Assembly: GCA_945281075.1 (NCBI GenBank)
Contig: CALYQE010000010.1
Span: 1 to 24,304 of the forward strand
From: an uncultured Lactobacillus sp.
Lineage (GTDB): Bacteria; Bacillota; Bacilli; Lactobacillales; Lactobacillaceae
DNA length: 24,304 nt
Reading direction: 5' to 3'
Positions 7,083-14,867 of this stretch are shown here, piece by piece. The translations under genes were made by a program, and so were the position numbers. Position 1 is the stretch's first letter, and the number at the start of each line of letters is the position of its first letter. Under the pieces are notes generated by a model that was given only the letters and a program-made list of their open reading frames with translations, was not told where the DNA came from and did no database searches.

Positions 7083-7218
7083 ATTAATGCTAATAGAAAG
7101 TATAGTGAAAAAGATGATTGTTATCTCTATATTTCTGCTGGGTTGCTTATGAGCGCTCTCCCTTGATTAATAAAAGTTATATTGTCTTGTGTAATAGCCT
7201 GTACTTTCTAAAATTAAT
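7083..7218. repeat. Imperfect inverted repeat, arms about 20 bases, 99-base interior
   Basis: Left arm has ATTAAT (7083-7088) and TAGAAAGTA (7094-7102); right arm has TACTTTCTA (7202-7210) and ATTAAT (7213-7218). The order of the blocks is mirrored as expected for an inverted repeat with a small gap. The interior holds a 21-codon ORF. May be a decayed MITE or a regulatory structure. Confidence 0.45.
7087..7152 (+). other. Tiny hydrophobic ORF, possible SHP-like peptide next to the Rgg relic
   Basis: A 21-codon frame, or 15 codons from the internal GTG at 7105, ending KKMIVISIFLLGCL. Rgg regulators of the SHP type are often encoded divergently from a short hydrophobic peptide with a basic start, and the position fits. 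Against it: no good ribosome site, and a short, Cys-containing tail unlike described SHPs. Weak candidate only. Confidence 0.2.
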
Positions 7219-7300
7219 CATCTCGCTAAATAACTAATTATATTTGTGAATATGTTAAGGCTTAAATGATAAATAAATAATATTATATATTATAATAAGC

Positions 7301-7493
7301 ACAACTTGAAAGCGATTTTCAAGCTGTACTTTTTTGGAAAAACTAGATCACCAAGAGGCGGGAATACACAAGTAATTGTTCGGAAAAAGGAACTAACGAC
7401 GAATAAGGCTACAGTGATCAGTCTTCTCTGAGCAGGATGCTATCTTTTGTAAGTAGCAAAAGCAGAACAATTAAGATAAAAATTTGTCAATAA
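7301..7493 (+). pseudogene. Relic of an AraC-family regulator (C-terminal HTH domain)
   Basis: Fragments in plus-strand frames line up in order with the AraC/XylS DNA-binding domain. KRFSSCTFLEKL (from about 7309) resembles the LFKRxTGxTFLEYL helix. After a one-base shift, ITKRREYT and EKGTNDE (7347-7403) resemble the linker helix. Then comes TAA at 7404 and, after what looks like a deletion of about seven codons, GYSDQSSLSRM (7407-7439), a close match to the second HTH hallmark GYSDQSYFSR. Decay then runs to a stop at 7491. Msm-type sugar ABC operons often have an AraC activator gene upstream, and this relic lies about 160 bases before the operon here. No single frame is open. Confidence 0.6.
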
Positions 7494-7567
7494 TTAGTAG
7501 TTTTCGACTTAAAAGGCGAATAATTAATCTTAATAAATGATTAAATAAGGCAAAACACGAATTTTTA

Positions 7568-7607
7568 TTAAGATAATTTTGTTGTACTCTGACATTTTTT
7601 ATCTTAA
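7568..7607. promoter_or_regulatory. Inverted repeat straddling the ABC operon promoter (candidate operator)
   Basis: TTAAGATAA (7568-7576) and TTATCTTAA (7599-7607) are perfect nine-base complements with a 22-base spacer. The -35 lies in the spacer and the right arm overlaps the -10. A further exact TTAAGATAA is at 7471-7479 and a near copy, TTAATCTTAA, at 7524-7533. A regulator bound to both arms would cover the promoter. The regulator is not identifiable here. Confidence 0.55.
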
Positions 7608-7610
7608 AAT
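7582..7610 (+). promoter_or_regulatory. Promoter of the UgpC/Msm-like ABC operon
   Basis: TTGTAC (7582-7587), 17-base spacer, TAAAAT (7605-7610). The implied start site gives a leader of about 40 bases before the ATPase gene. Confidence 0.65.
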
Positions 7611-7655
7611 TAGAGAGGTAAAAAAAGTAGATACAAGATATAGTGGTGTGAACTT

Positions 7656-8741
7656 ATGGATAACAACAAATTCGTTGAAGTGAAAAATCTCAGAAAGGTA
7701 TATGATAACGGTCACGAAGCGATCAAAAATGTCAGTTTCGCTGTTAAAAAAGGTGACCTTGTTTGTCTTTTAGGCCCGTCGGGTTGTGGTAAAACCACTA
7801 TTTTAAATATTTTGGCAGGATTGCTAAATCCAACTTCAGGTGAAATCCTTTTTGATGGGAAGTCAGTTGTCGATGTTGAACCAAAAGATCGACACATTGG
7901 CTACGTTTTTCAAAACTATGCATTATATCCTCATATGACTGTCTTGCAAAACGTGATGTTTCCATTAGTAGTTGGTAAAAACAAAAAGCCCAAAGCCGAT
8001 GCGGAAAGGATTGCGCAAAAATACATGGAGTTGACGCAAATTACCGAATTAGCTGATCAAAAGCCGGAGAACTTGTCTGGTGGTCAGCAGCAGCGAGTAG
8101 CGATTGCACGGGCGCTTGTTCAGGAGCCGAAGATTTTGCTGATGGACGAACCCCTAAGCAACCTAGATGCGCGGTTGCGGTTGAAAATCCGGGAGGAAAT
8201 TCGCGCCTTAGTCAAGTCTGTGGGCATTACGACCTTATTTGTTACCCATGACCAAGAAGAAGCTCTGTCGATCGGGGACAAAATCATTTTATTTAATGAT
8301 GGCGTTATTCAACAAGACGATTTAGGACAAAACTTCTATCTGGAGCCGAATAATTACTTTGTGGCCAACTTTGTGGGTAATCCAGTTATTGATAACTTTA
8401 AAGTAACTAAAATTGAAAACAAACTAAAAGCTAACGACTTTACCATTGACATAGCGGACTTAGACCAATCCAGATTTAAACGGACGCTAGCCGATGGTGA
8501 TTATCTTTTATCGGTTCGTCCGGAAAACATCTTCCCAGCACTTGACGGCTTGCTACAGGCCACAGTTGATGATGTTGAATTAATCGGACGTGAGCGCGTG
8601 TTAAAGTTCACTAATGATGAAACGCAGGCACGCTCATTAGTCAACCTTGAAATGCCAATTAAGCATGGCGATCAAGTCAAACTCAAAATGAGACTGGACC
8701 GAGTATTTCTGTTTACACCTGATGGAGAGCGGGTTTACTAA
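7656..8741 (+). CDS. ugpC: ABC importer ATPase, MalK/UgpC/MsmK type
   Basis: Energises the importer encoded downstream, on the cytoplasmic face of the membrane. Complete ATPase: Walker A GPSGCGKT at 40-47, Q-loop Gln86, signature LSGGQQQR at 140-147, Walker B ILLMDEP at 160-166, D-loop SNLD, and switch His198. Residues about 235-361 form the TOBE regulatory domain (SVRPENI and VELIGRERVLKF segments) typical of the sugar and glycerol-phosphate (CUT1) class. Length 361 residues is usual. The ribosome site is weak (GGTGTG), unlike the other genes of the operon. The stop overlaps the next start by one base (TAATG). ATPases of this type often serve several importers, so substrate cannot be read from it. 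Confidence 0.93.
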   Translation: MDNNKFVEVKNLRKVYDNGHEAIKNVSFAVKKGDLVCLLGPSGCGKTTILNILAGLLNPTSGEILFDGKSVVDVEPKDRHIGYVFQNYALYPHMTVLQNVMFPLVVGKNKKPKADAERIAQKYMELTQITELADQKPENLSGGQQQRVAIARALVQEPKILLMDEPLSNLDARLRLKIREEIRALVKSVGITTLFVTHDQEEALSIGDKIILFNDGVIQQDDLGQNFYLEPNNYFVANFVGNPVIDNFKVTKIENKLKANDFTIDIADLDQSRFKRTLADGDYLLSVRPENIFPALDGLLQATVDDVELIGRERVLKFTNDETQARSLVNLEMPIKHGDQVKLKMRLDRVFLFTPDGERVY

Positions 8742-9607
8742 TGAAAACTAATCAGAAAAAAGCGTGGCTTTTTTTAGCGCCAACAATCATCTTTGTGACC
8801 CTATTCAGTATTTATCCAATTTTGCGTGCTTTTGGAATGAGCTTCCAAAGTGGCTCATTAATTGATCTTACTTGGACGGGTTTTAATAATTACAAGTACA
8901 TTTTCAGCGACCCCGATTTCTGGCTGGCACTAAAGAACACGCTGCTATATGCGGTGATTTCAGTTCCCGTTGGCTTGGCAATTTCAATCATGTTGGCCTG
9001 GATCATTTTTGACAAGGTGAAACATCAATCTCTGTTTGAAACGACCTTTTTCATGCCCTATGTTACGTCGACAATTGCGATCGGCATTGTTTTTCGTTAT
9101 ATCTTTAACGGCGATTACGGCATGTTGAACTTTTTGCTCAGGAACCTGCATATGCCAGCACCAGACTGGATTGATGATCCGGCGATGTCACTGACCACAA
9201 TTATTATTTTCGGTATTTGGTCCTCATTGGCCTTCAATATTGTGATCTTGATGGGCGCTTTGAGAAACATCGACCCTAACTACTACACCATTGCCGATAT
9301 GTATGGCGCCAGTGGTAAAGATAAGTTTTGGCGCATTACGATGCCACAACTGGTGCCGACGATTGCCTTTTTATTGACAATGAATATTATTGGCGCATTT
9401 AAAATTTATACTTCCGTTTATGCCTTGTTTAACGGACAAGCTGGTGTTGGTAACTCGGGAACAACAGCGGTCTTTTACATCTACAACAAATTCCAGACGG
9501 TCGGTACGCCGGGCGTGGCAATGGCAGCGACGGTGGTCTTATTCTTAATTATTTTGTTTGCGACCTTCTTACAACGAAAAATGATGAAGAAGATAGGAGA
9601 AAATTAA
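8741..9607 (+). CDS. ABC importer permease, UgpA/MalF type
   Basis: Membrane subunit of the importer, 288 residues, with about six helices (near 9-28, 68-90, 104-122, 153-173, 205-225 and 258-280). The EAA loop that docks on the ATPase is at 184-206: IADMYGASGKDKFWRITMP, with the conserved Gly189. The N-terminus is the typical LFLAPTIIF plus YPI pattern of CUT1 permeases. Its coding start overlaps the ATPase stop, and the next permease starts on the base after its own stop, so the three are tightly coupled. Confidence 0.93.
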   Translation: MKTNQKKAWLFLAPTIIFVTLFSIYPILRAFGMSFQSGSLIDLTWTGFNNYKYIFSDPDFWLALKNTLLYAVISVPVGLAISIMLAWIIFDKVKHQSLFETTFFMPYVTSTIAIGIVFRYIFNGDYGMLNFLLRNLHMPAPDWIDDPAMSLTTIIIFGIWSSLAFNIVILMGALRNIDPNYYTIADMYGASGKDKFWRITMPQLVPTIAFLLTMNIIGAFKIYTSVYALFNGQAGVGNSGTTAVFYIYNKFQTVGTPGVAMAATVVLFLIILFATFLQRKMMKKIGEN

Positions 9608-10432
9608 ATGAAACGATTTCGGATAGGGACGATCTTTAGTTATCTAATCTTATTCATCTTTGCTTTTATCACCGTTTTTCCATTCATTTATATGATTTTA
9701 GGTGGTTTGATGAATTTCCAAGAAACAACCTCAATTCCACCGACTTTAATTCCGCACCACTTTGAATGGGGCAATTACGCTAAAGTTTTTGCGAAGGCGC
9801 CGTTTGCTAGGTATTTCTTCAATACGGTTTTAACGGCTTCAATTACCACGGTGGTGAGTTTGTTTAATTCCCTGTTGGGCGCGTTTGCGATGGTTAACTT
9901 GCGCTTCAAGGGCAAGGGCATTATTCAAATTGTCATGCTGTCTTTATTGATGGTGCCGGGCGAAGCAATTATTTTTACCAACTATAATACAATTGCCCAT
10001 ATGGGTCTGCTCAACACTTATGTTGGTCTGGTCTTGCCGTTTTTAACCTCAATCTTTTATATGTACTATTTACAAAGCTACTTTGGCTCCATTTCGGAAA
10101 CCATATATAAAGCAGCTATGATTGATGGTGCAAGTGACTGGGACTATATCTGGAAGATTTTGGTGCCAATGTCAAAAAGCGGTCTGTTTACTGTGGGCCT
10201 GTTAAGCTTTATTTCGGGTTGGAACTCATTCCTGTGGCCACTACTTGTGACCAATGAAGATACGATGAGGCTATTAAACAATGGACTAACCGCTTTTGCA
10301 TCGGATGCAGGAAGCGAAACCCAGTTACAGCTGGCAGCAGCCACTTTGACGGTTGTTCCAATTTTGATTTTATATTTCATCTTTAGAAAGCAAATTATTA
10401 AGGGAGTGGTGCGCAATGACCTCAAAGGCTAA
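9608..10432 (+). CDS. ABC importer permease, UgpE/MalG type
   Basis: Second membrane subunit, 274 residues, six predicted helices starting near residue 11. EAA loop at about 167-188: YKAAMIDGASDWDYIWKILV, with Gly174. The FPFIYMILGGLMNFQE segment and the WNSFLWPLLVTN segment near the C-terminus are typical MalG/UgpE features. No gap to the preceding permease. The last 17 bases overlap the start of the beta-CASP hydrolase gene, so that gene is a translational partner of the transporter rather than a chance neighbour. Confidence 0.93.
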   Translation: MKRFRIGTIFSYLILFIFAFITVFPFIYMILGGLMNFQETTSIPPTLIPHHFEWGNYAKVFAKAPFARYFFNTVLTASITTVVSLFNSLLGAFAMVNLRFKGKGIIQIVMLSLLMVPGEAIIFTNYNTIAHMGLLNTYVGLVLPFLTSIFYMYYLQSYFGSISETIYKAAMIDGASDWDYIWKILVPMSKSGLFTVGLLSFISGWNSFLWPLLVTNEDTMRLLNNGLTAFASDAGSETQLQLAAATLTVVPILILYFIFRKQIIKGVVRNDLKG

Positions 10433-11714
10433 ACAAACAACCATTACTTTTTACAACGGTTTAACCACCATTGGGGGACCAATGATTGAGGTGGCTTACA
10501 ATCGGTCTCATGTCTTATTTGATCTAGGAGAAGTCTATCGTCCGGAGCTCAAACTGCCTGATGAAAAATACGAAACGCTGATTGAAAATCAATTGATCGG
10601 CAATGTTCCTAATTTTTATGATCCCAAAATCACTGGTAAGGCAATTGACCATGAACGTTGGGAGCATGCAGCGGCATATATGTCGCACTTGCACCTTGAC
10701 CATAGCAAGGCAATGAACTTTTTGGCACCGGAAATACCGCTTTACGCCGGTCCAATTACGGCGCAGATGATGCCTGCGCTCAATGAGCACGGCGACTTTC
10801 TGTTGCCGGCAGCGGATCATGATCCTAGTTACGTTCGGCCAATTGTCGCTGCTAAGTATCGTCAGCCTATTCAGGTTGGCGAGATTACGCTTGAAATTTG
10901 GCCAAGTGATCATGATGCCTATGGCGCTACTGGCCTCATCGTTACCACGCCCGACAAGAAGATTGCCTATACCGGCGATATTAGATTGCATGGCTATCAT
11001 CCAGACTGGGTGCATGAATTTTTGACCGCGGTGAAAAAGTGCGATGCGCTAATCATTGAGGGCACCGGGGTTTCTTGGCCTGAAGAAAAACATGATGAGG
11101 TCAGTGAAGAATTTACCGGTCCTAAAAATGAGCGTGAATTAACCGCGGAAATTGTGCAGCTGCAAAAGGACTATCCGGACAAGCAGATTACCTTCAACAC
11201 TTATCCCACCAATGTTGAACGCTTGCTGCGCATTATTGCAGATTCACCGCGGCAGGTTGTTTTACATGCACAGCGGGCGCATCTGCTCAAGGAGAGTCTG
11301 AAAGAGGACTATCCGTATTACTACTTGCCAGGGGAGCAAAGATTTGCTGATCTGAAATCGGAACTAGCAGTTTCTTATCAAGAATTGCTAAATGATGATC
11401 ACAAATACCTCTGGCAAGCAGTTGGAGACTATGCTAGCTTGCAAAAAGGCGGGATCTATATTCACTCTAACGCTGAACCGTTAGGTGATTTTGATCCGGC
11501 ATATAAGCCTTTCTTGCAAGATTTAGCCCATAATGAAATTGAGTTCAAAGACTTGCGTTGTTCCGGTCATGCAGACGAAATGGAACTCAAAGAAATTATT
11601 AAAGAGGTTCAACCAGCAAAATTGATTCCGGTGCACACATTGCATCCGGAGCTGGAAGAGAACCCATTCGGAGAACGGATTTTACCGAAGCGTAATGAAA
11701 CAATCACGCTTTAG
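10416..11714 (+). CDS. Beta-CASP metallo-beta-lactamase-fold hydrolase (RNase J-like) inside the ABC operon
   Basis: Predicted zinc-dependent hydrolase, 432 residues. Metallo-beta-lactamase motifs: HLHLDH at 91-96, His166 in PSDHD, and TGDIRLHG with Asp188. The second half has beta-CASP features: EGTG at 215-218 (motif A acid), a helical region 235-345, CSGHADEMEL at 382-391 (His385, motif B) and IPVHTLHPE at 404-412 (His407, motif C). Beta-CASP enzymes known so far act on nucleic acids (RNase J, CPSF-73, SNM1). It is shorter than RNase J (about 555) and lacks the RNase J C-terminal domain. It is cytoplasmic (no signal peptide), overlaps the permease gene and precedes the binding-protein gene, so it likely processes the imported compound. 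Substrate unknown: a phosphodiester is the natural guess, and nucleic-acid fragments cannot be excluded. Confidence 0.85.
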   Translation: MTSKAKQTTITFYNGLTTIGGPMIEVAYNRSHVLFDLGEVYRPELKLPDEKYETLIENQLIGNVPNFYDPKITGKAIDHERWEHAAAYMSHLHLDHSKAMNFLAPEIPLYAGPITAQMMPALNEHGDFLLPAADHDPSYVRPIVAAKYRQPIQVGEITLEIWPSDHDAYGATGLIVTTPDKKIAYTGDIRLHGYHPDWVHEFLTAVKKCDALIIEGTGVSWPEEKHDEVSEEFTGPKNERELTAEIVQLQKDYPDKQITFNTYPTNVERLLRIIADSPRQVVLHAQRAHLLKESLKEDYPYYYLPGEQRFADLKSELAVSYQELLNDDHKYLWQAVGDYASLQKGGIYIHSNAEPLGDFDPAYKPFLQDLAHNEIEFKDLRCSGHADEMELKEIIKEVQPAKLIPVHTLHPELEENPFGERILPKRNETITL

Positions 11715-11763
11715 TTAATCAAAAAAATTGTCGTTTAGTTTTTATTTTTGGGAGGTTTACCAA

Positions 11764-13071
11764 ATGAAGTTAAGTAAGAAACTGGCTACAGCTTTTGCTG
11801 TTTGCTTGGCACTTGCGGGCACTGCTGCTTGTTCTAATGGTGAAAAGAGTTCATCTTCATCATCTAGTAGTTCAGCTAAGATTACTAAGGTGAAAAAGAA
11901 CACCAATATTGTTTTCTGGCACGGCATGACCGGTGTGCAGCAAGATACCTTGAAGGAATTGACCAAGGAATTCGAAAAGGATAATCCAAAGATCAAGGTT
12001 AAGCTTGAAAATCAAGGTCAATATAGTGACCTGCAGGCAAAGATTAATTCAACTTTGCAATCACCAAACAATTTACCAACGATCACGCAGGCATATCCTG
12101 ATTGGCTTCATACTGCAGCCAAGAACAAGATGCTTGTTGACATGACGCCTTATATCAACAGCAAAGAAGTTGGTTGGGGCAGCAGCGAAGCTTCTGACAT
12201 CAAGACTGCGCTTTTAGATGGTGCCAAAATTGAGGGTACGCAATACGGTATTCCATTTAATAAGTCCATTGAAACTTTGACTTACAATGCTGACTTATTT
12301 AAGAAATACGGCATCAAGAAGGCTCCAACCACTATGGAAGAGCTGAAAAAGGATGCGCAAACAATTTATGAGAAGAGTAACCATAAGGTCGTTGGTGCTG
12401 GTTTTGACTCATTATCAAATTACTACACTTTGGGTATGAAGAACGAAGGCGTGAACTTCTCAAGCAAGATCGACTTTGCTGGTTCAACTTCAAAGAAAGT
12501 AATCAACTACTATGCTGACGGGATTAAGGCTGGTTACTTCAGAGTAGCTGGTTCAGAACACTACCTATCAGGACCATTTGCTAACCAAAAAGTAGCAATG
12601 TTTATCGGTACTTCAGCTGGTGAAGGCTTTGTTAAACAAGGCGTTGGCGACAAGTTCACTTACGATGTTGCTCCTCGTCCTGGCAAGTACACCATGTCTC
12701 AAGGTACTGACATTTACATGTTTAGCCACGCTTCTGCTGAACAAAAATCTGCTGCCTTTATGTACATCAAGTTCTTAGTTTCAAAGGCTAGTCAACTTAA
12801 ATGGGCTAATGCAACTGGTTATATTCCAGTTAACAATGCGGCCGCTGATTCAGCTGAATACAAGGACAATAAGAAGATTAAACTGCCTGCTAAATTAGAA
12901 GATGCAATGACGAATCTTTACAGTGTTCCTGTTGTCAAGAATGCGGGTGCTGCATACGGTCAACTTAATCCAATTATGCAAAACATTTTAGCTGCTGCAC
13001 AAAAGAAGCAAAACGTAAACAATGCAATTAATTCCGGCAAGTCAAAATTTGATGCTGCTTGGAAGCAATAA
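11764..13071 (+). CDS. ABC importer substrate-binding lipoprotein, UgpB-like (first copy)
   Basis: Captures the substrate outside the cell and delivers it to the permeases. The chosen ATG (11764) has GGGAGG eight bases upstream and begins a lipoprotein signal: MKLSKK, hydrophobic core, and TAAC with Cys23 as the lipidated residue. An in-frame ATG 36 bases earlier lacks this and is rejected. After a Ser-rich linker (about 28-36), the cluster D binding-protein fold follows: IVFWHGMTG, the LPTITQAYPDW segment, GTQYGIPFNKS, and TDIYMFSHAS. The mature protein is about 413 residues. Last gene of the operon, about 50 bases after the beta-CASP gene, then a terminator. By eye roughly two thirds identical to the second copy. 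Confidence 0.92.
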   Translation: MKLSKKLATAFAVCLALAGTAACSNGEKSSSSSSSSSAKITKVKKNTNIVFWHGMTGVQQDTLKELTKEFEKDNPKIKVKLENQGQYSDLQAKINSTLQSPNNLPTITQAYPDWLHTAAKNKMLVDMTPYINSKEVGWGSSEASDIKTALLDGAKIEGTQYGIPFNKSIETLTYNADLFKKYGIKKAPTTMEELKKDAQTIYEKSNHKVVGAGFDSLSNYYTLGMKNEGVNFSSKIDFAGSTSKKVINYYADGIKAGYFRVAGSEHYLSGPFANQKVAMFIGTSAGEGFVKQGVGDKFTYDVAPRPGKYTMSQGTDIYMFSHASAEQKSAAFMYIKFLVSKASQLKWANATGYIPVNNAAADSAEYKDNKKIKLPAKLEDAMTNLYSVPVVKNAGAAYGQLNPIMQNILAAAQKKQNVNNAINSGKSKFDAAWKQ

Positions 13072-13090
13072 AAACTAAATAGCAAGATTT

Positions 13091-13124
13091 AAAAAGACTT
13101 GTCTTTCAAAGACAAGTCTTTTTT
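13091..13124 (+). terminator. Terminator of the ABC operon
   Basis: Stem AAAAAGACTTGTC and GACAAGTCTTTTT around a TTTCAAA loop, with a T-run at its end. Confidence 0.9.
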
Positions 13125-13295
13125 GCTGCAAGCAAAAATTGGGCAAGAATGCCTAAACATTTAAAGTGGCAAGAGGGTTTGCTTTTAAATAGAACAAAAG
13201 TCAGCAAAATTTCTTTTAAACGGTCTAAAACCGAACTTTTTTTCATAAAATGAGAAAATAAACAAAATAAAGCCGAATTAATTGGTTGATTTTTG
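13125..13295. other. Spacer between the two binding-protein genes
   Basis: No ORF or family recognised. A short CGGT/ACCG stem followed by a T-run near 13223-13243 could be a weak second terminator. It is otherwise AT-rich with no visible repeat of the upstream operon promoter, so the second binding protein did not carry a copy of that regulatory region. Confidence 0.4.
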
Positions 13296-13324
13296 TTGTC
13301 AACTACCTTTTCATGCTATACAAT
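13296..13324 (+). promoter_or_regulatory. Promoter of the second binding-protein gene
   Basis: TTGTCA (13296-13301), 17-base spacer, TACAAT (13319-13324). The TTAAGATAA repeat of the main operon is absent, so control probably differs. Confidence 0.7.
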
Positions 13325-13392
13325 AAATAAGAATTAAATGATCAGCTATTTAATGTTGGTTAAAACAAATATTTCGGAGGAAAAACGATAAA

Positions 13393-14697
13393 ATGAAATT
13401 TGGTAAGAAGCTAGCCGCAATTGCAGTGGCTAGTTTGGCTTTAGTGGGTACTGCTGCTTGCTCAAACAATAAATCATCTTCAACATCTAGCTCAGATAAG
13501 ATTCCTAAAATAACTAAAAAAACGACCGTTGTTTTTTGGCATGGGATGCAGGGCTCACAGGAAGATTCATTAAAGAGCTTGGCAAAAGACTTTGAGGCAA
13601 AGAACTCAAACATCAAAATCAAGCTAGAACAACAAGGAACCTATGACGACTTACAGGCAAAATTGACCTCAACGATGCAGTCGCCGAAGAATCTGCCGAC
13701 AATCACACAGGCATATCCGGGTTGGCTTGAGAGCGCAGCTAAAAATAAGATGCTAGTCGATTTAAAGCCTTATATCAACAACAAGAGTGTTGGTTGGGGC
13801 AGCGAAGCAGCTTCCGGCATTAAAGCGGATATGCTCAGTGGTGCAAAAATCAATGGCACCCAATACGGGATTCCGTTTAACAAGTCGGTTGAAGTTTTGA
13901 TCTATAACCCTGCGATGCTAAAAAAGTACGGTATTACCAAAGTTCCAACCACAATGGCTGAACTAAAAGCAGCTGCGCAAACAATCTATGAGCAAAGCAA
14001 CCATAAGGTGGTTGGTGCCGGCTTTGATGACCTCAACAATTACTACGTGTTGGGCATGAAGAATGCGGGCCAAGATTTCTCCAGCAAGATTGATTTCACC
14101 GGCAAAGACTCTAAACAGGTCCTTAATTATTATGCTGACGGTGAAAAAGACGGCTGCTTCAGAATGTCTGGTTCAGACAAGTACTTGTACATTCCGTTCA
14201 CTAATGAAAAACTGGCAATGTTTGTCACTTCATCATCAACTGAAACTTGGATCAAGCAGGCGGCCAAAAAGGGCTTTACTTATGAAGTTACTGCACGGCC
14301 AAGCAAATACACCATGCAGCAAGGTACAGACCTTTACATGTTTAGCCGTGCCAGCGCAATGCAGAAAGCGGCTGCGTTTAAATTTATCAAATACCTGACT
14401 TCAAAAGAAAGTCAGATTAAATGGGCTAAACAAACTGGTTACATTCCGGTTAATGAGGGAGCAACGCAGTCAACTGAATATAAAGCAATCAAGCAATTTA
14501 AGCTGCCGGCTAAATTAGAAGATATTCTTTCAACTAATTCTTTATATAGTGTTCCAGTGATTAAAGACTCAAACGCCACCTTTGTTCAATTGAAGCCAAT
14601 TATGCAGTCAATCCTGTCTGCTGCACAAAGAAACAGAAATGTTAATAAGGCGATCAATACCGGTAAGGTTAAGTTTGATGCAGCTTGGAAGCAATAA
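13393..14697 (+). CDS. ABC importer substrate-binding lipoprotein, UgpB-like (second copy)
   Basis: Paralogue of the preceding binding protein, 434 residues, with the same signal (MKFGKKLAAIAVASLALVG, lipidated Cys23 in TAAC), shorter Ser/Thr linker, and the same landmarks VVFWHGMQG, LPTITQAYPGW, GTQYGIPFNKS and TDLYMFSRAS. Differences cluster in segments that may line the binding cleft (SDKYLYIPFTNEK against SEHYLSGPFANQK; SSSTETWIKQ against TSAGEGFVKQ), so ligand preference may differ. It has its own promoter and terminator; no second permease set follows, so it must share the upstream permeases. GGAGG stands 12 bases before the ATG, a longer gap than usual. Confidence 0.9.
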   Translation: MKFGKKLAAIAVASLALVGTAACSNNKSSSTSSSDKIPKITKKTTVVFWHGMQGSQEDSLKSLAKDFEAKNSNIKIKLEQQGTYDDLQAKLTSTMQSPKNLPTITQAYPGWLESAAKNKMLVDLKPYINNKSVGWGSEAASGIKADMLSGAKINGTQYGIPFNKSVEVLIYNPAMLKKYGITKVPTTMAELKAAAQTIYEQSNHKVVGAGFDDLNNYYVLGMKNAGQDFSSKIDFTGKDSKQVLNYYADGEKDGCFRMSGSDKYLYIPFTNEKLAMFVTSSSTETWIKQAAKKGFTYEVTARPSKYTMQQGTDLYMFSRASAMQKAAAFKFIKYLTSKESQIKWAKQTGYIPVNEGATQSTEYKAIKQFKLPAKLEDILSTNSLYSVPVIKDSNATFVQLKPIMQSILSAAQRNRNVNKAINTGKVKFDAAWKQ

Positions 14698-14715
14698 TCA
14701 TTAATGATATTTAAT

Positions 14716-14756
14716 AAAATGAATCTTAAAAGCGACTTGCTTTTGGGATTCATTTT
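14716..14756 (+). terminator. Terminator of the second binding-protein gene
   Basis: Outer stem AAAATGAATC (14716-14725) with GATTCATTTT (14747-14756); inner stem AAAAGC with GCTTTT. T-rich end. Confidence 0.85.
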
Positions 14757-14867
14757 ACTTTGCACTTTTTTTATTTATCGTCGTGCACATGAATGGTAAG
14801 ATAATAGGAGCGTAAAGTTTTGACTGGATTAGGTGACAAGTAGTCATCAACTTAGGGGTGAAGAAAA

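Noticed and set aside
7305..7323. CTTGAAA-N5-TTTCAAG palindrome, resembling a catabolite (cre) or LacI-type operator, followed by a T-run
   Set aside because: It departs from the cre consensus by one inserted base and falls inside the AraC relic, where it can be explained as former coding sequence. GC is also low for a terminator.
7346..7462. GATCAC/GTGATC and CTTTTG/CAAAAG stems that looked like a structured RNA or riboswitch
   Set aside because: The stretch lies upstream of the operon promoter, and its residues fit an AraC HTH relic in order; the stems are short and probably coincidental.
10524..11015. 163-codon minus-strand ORF opposite the beta-CASP gene
   Set aside because: Antisense shadow of a motif-rich gene; composition is rich in Met, Arg and Ile runs with no domain.
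11728..11763. Upstream ATG giving the first binding protein 12 extra residues
   Set aside because: It would place non-signal residues before the lipoprotein signal and ignores the GGGAGG site at 11750 that fits the later ATG.
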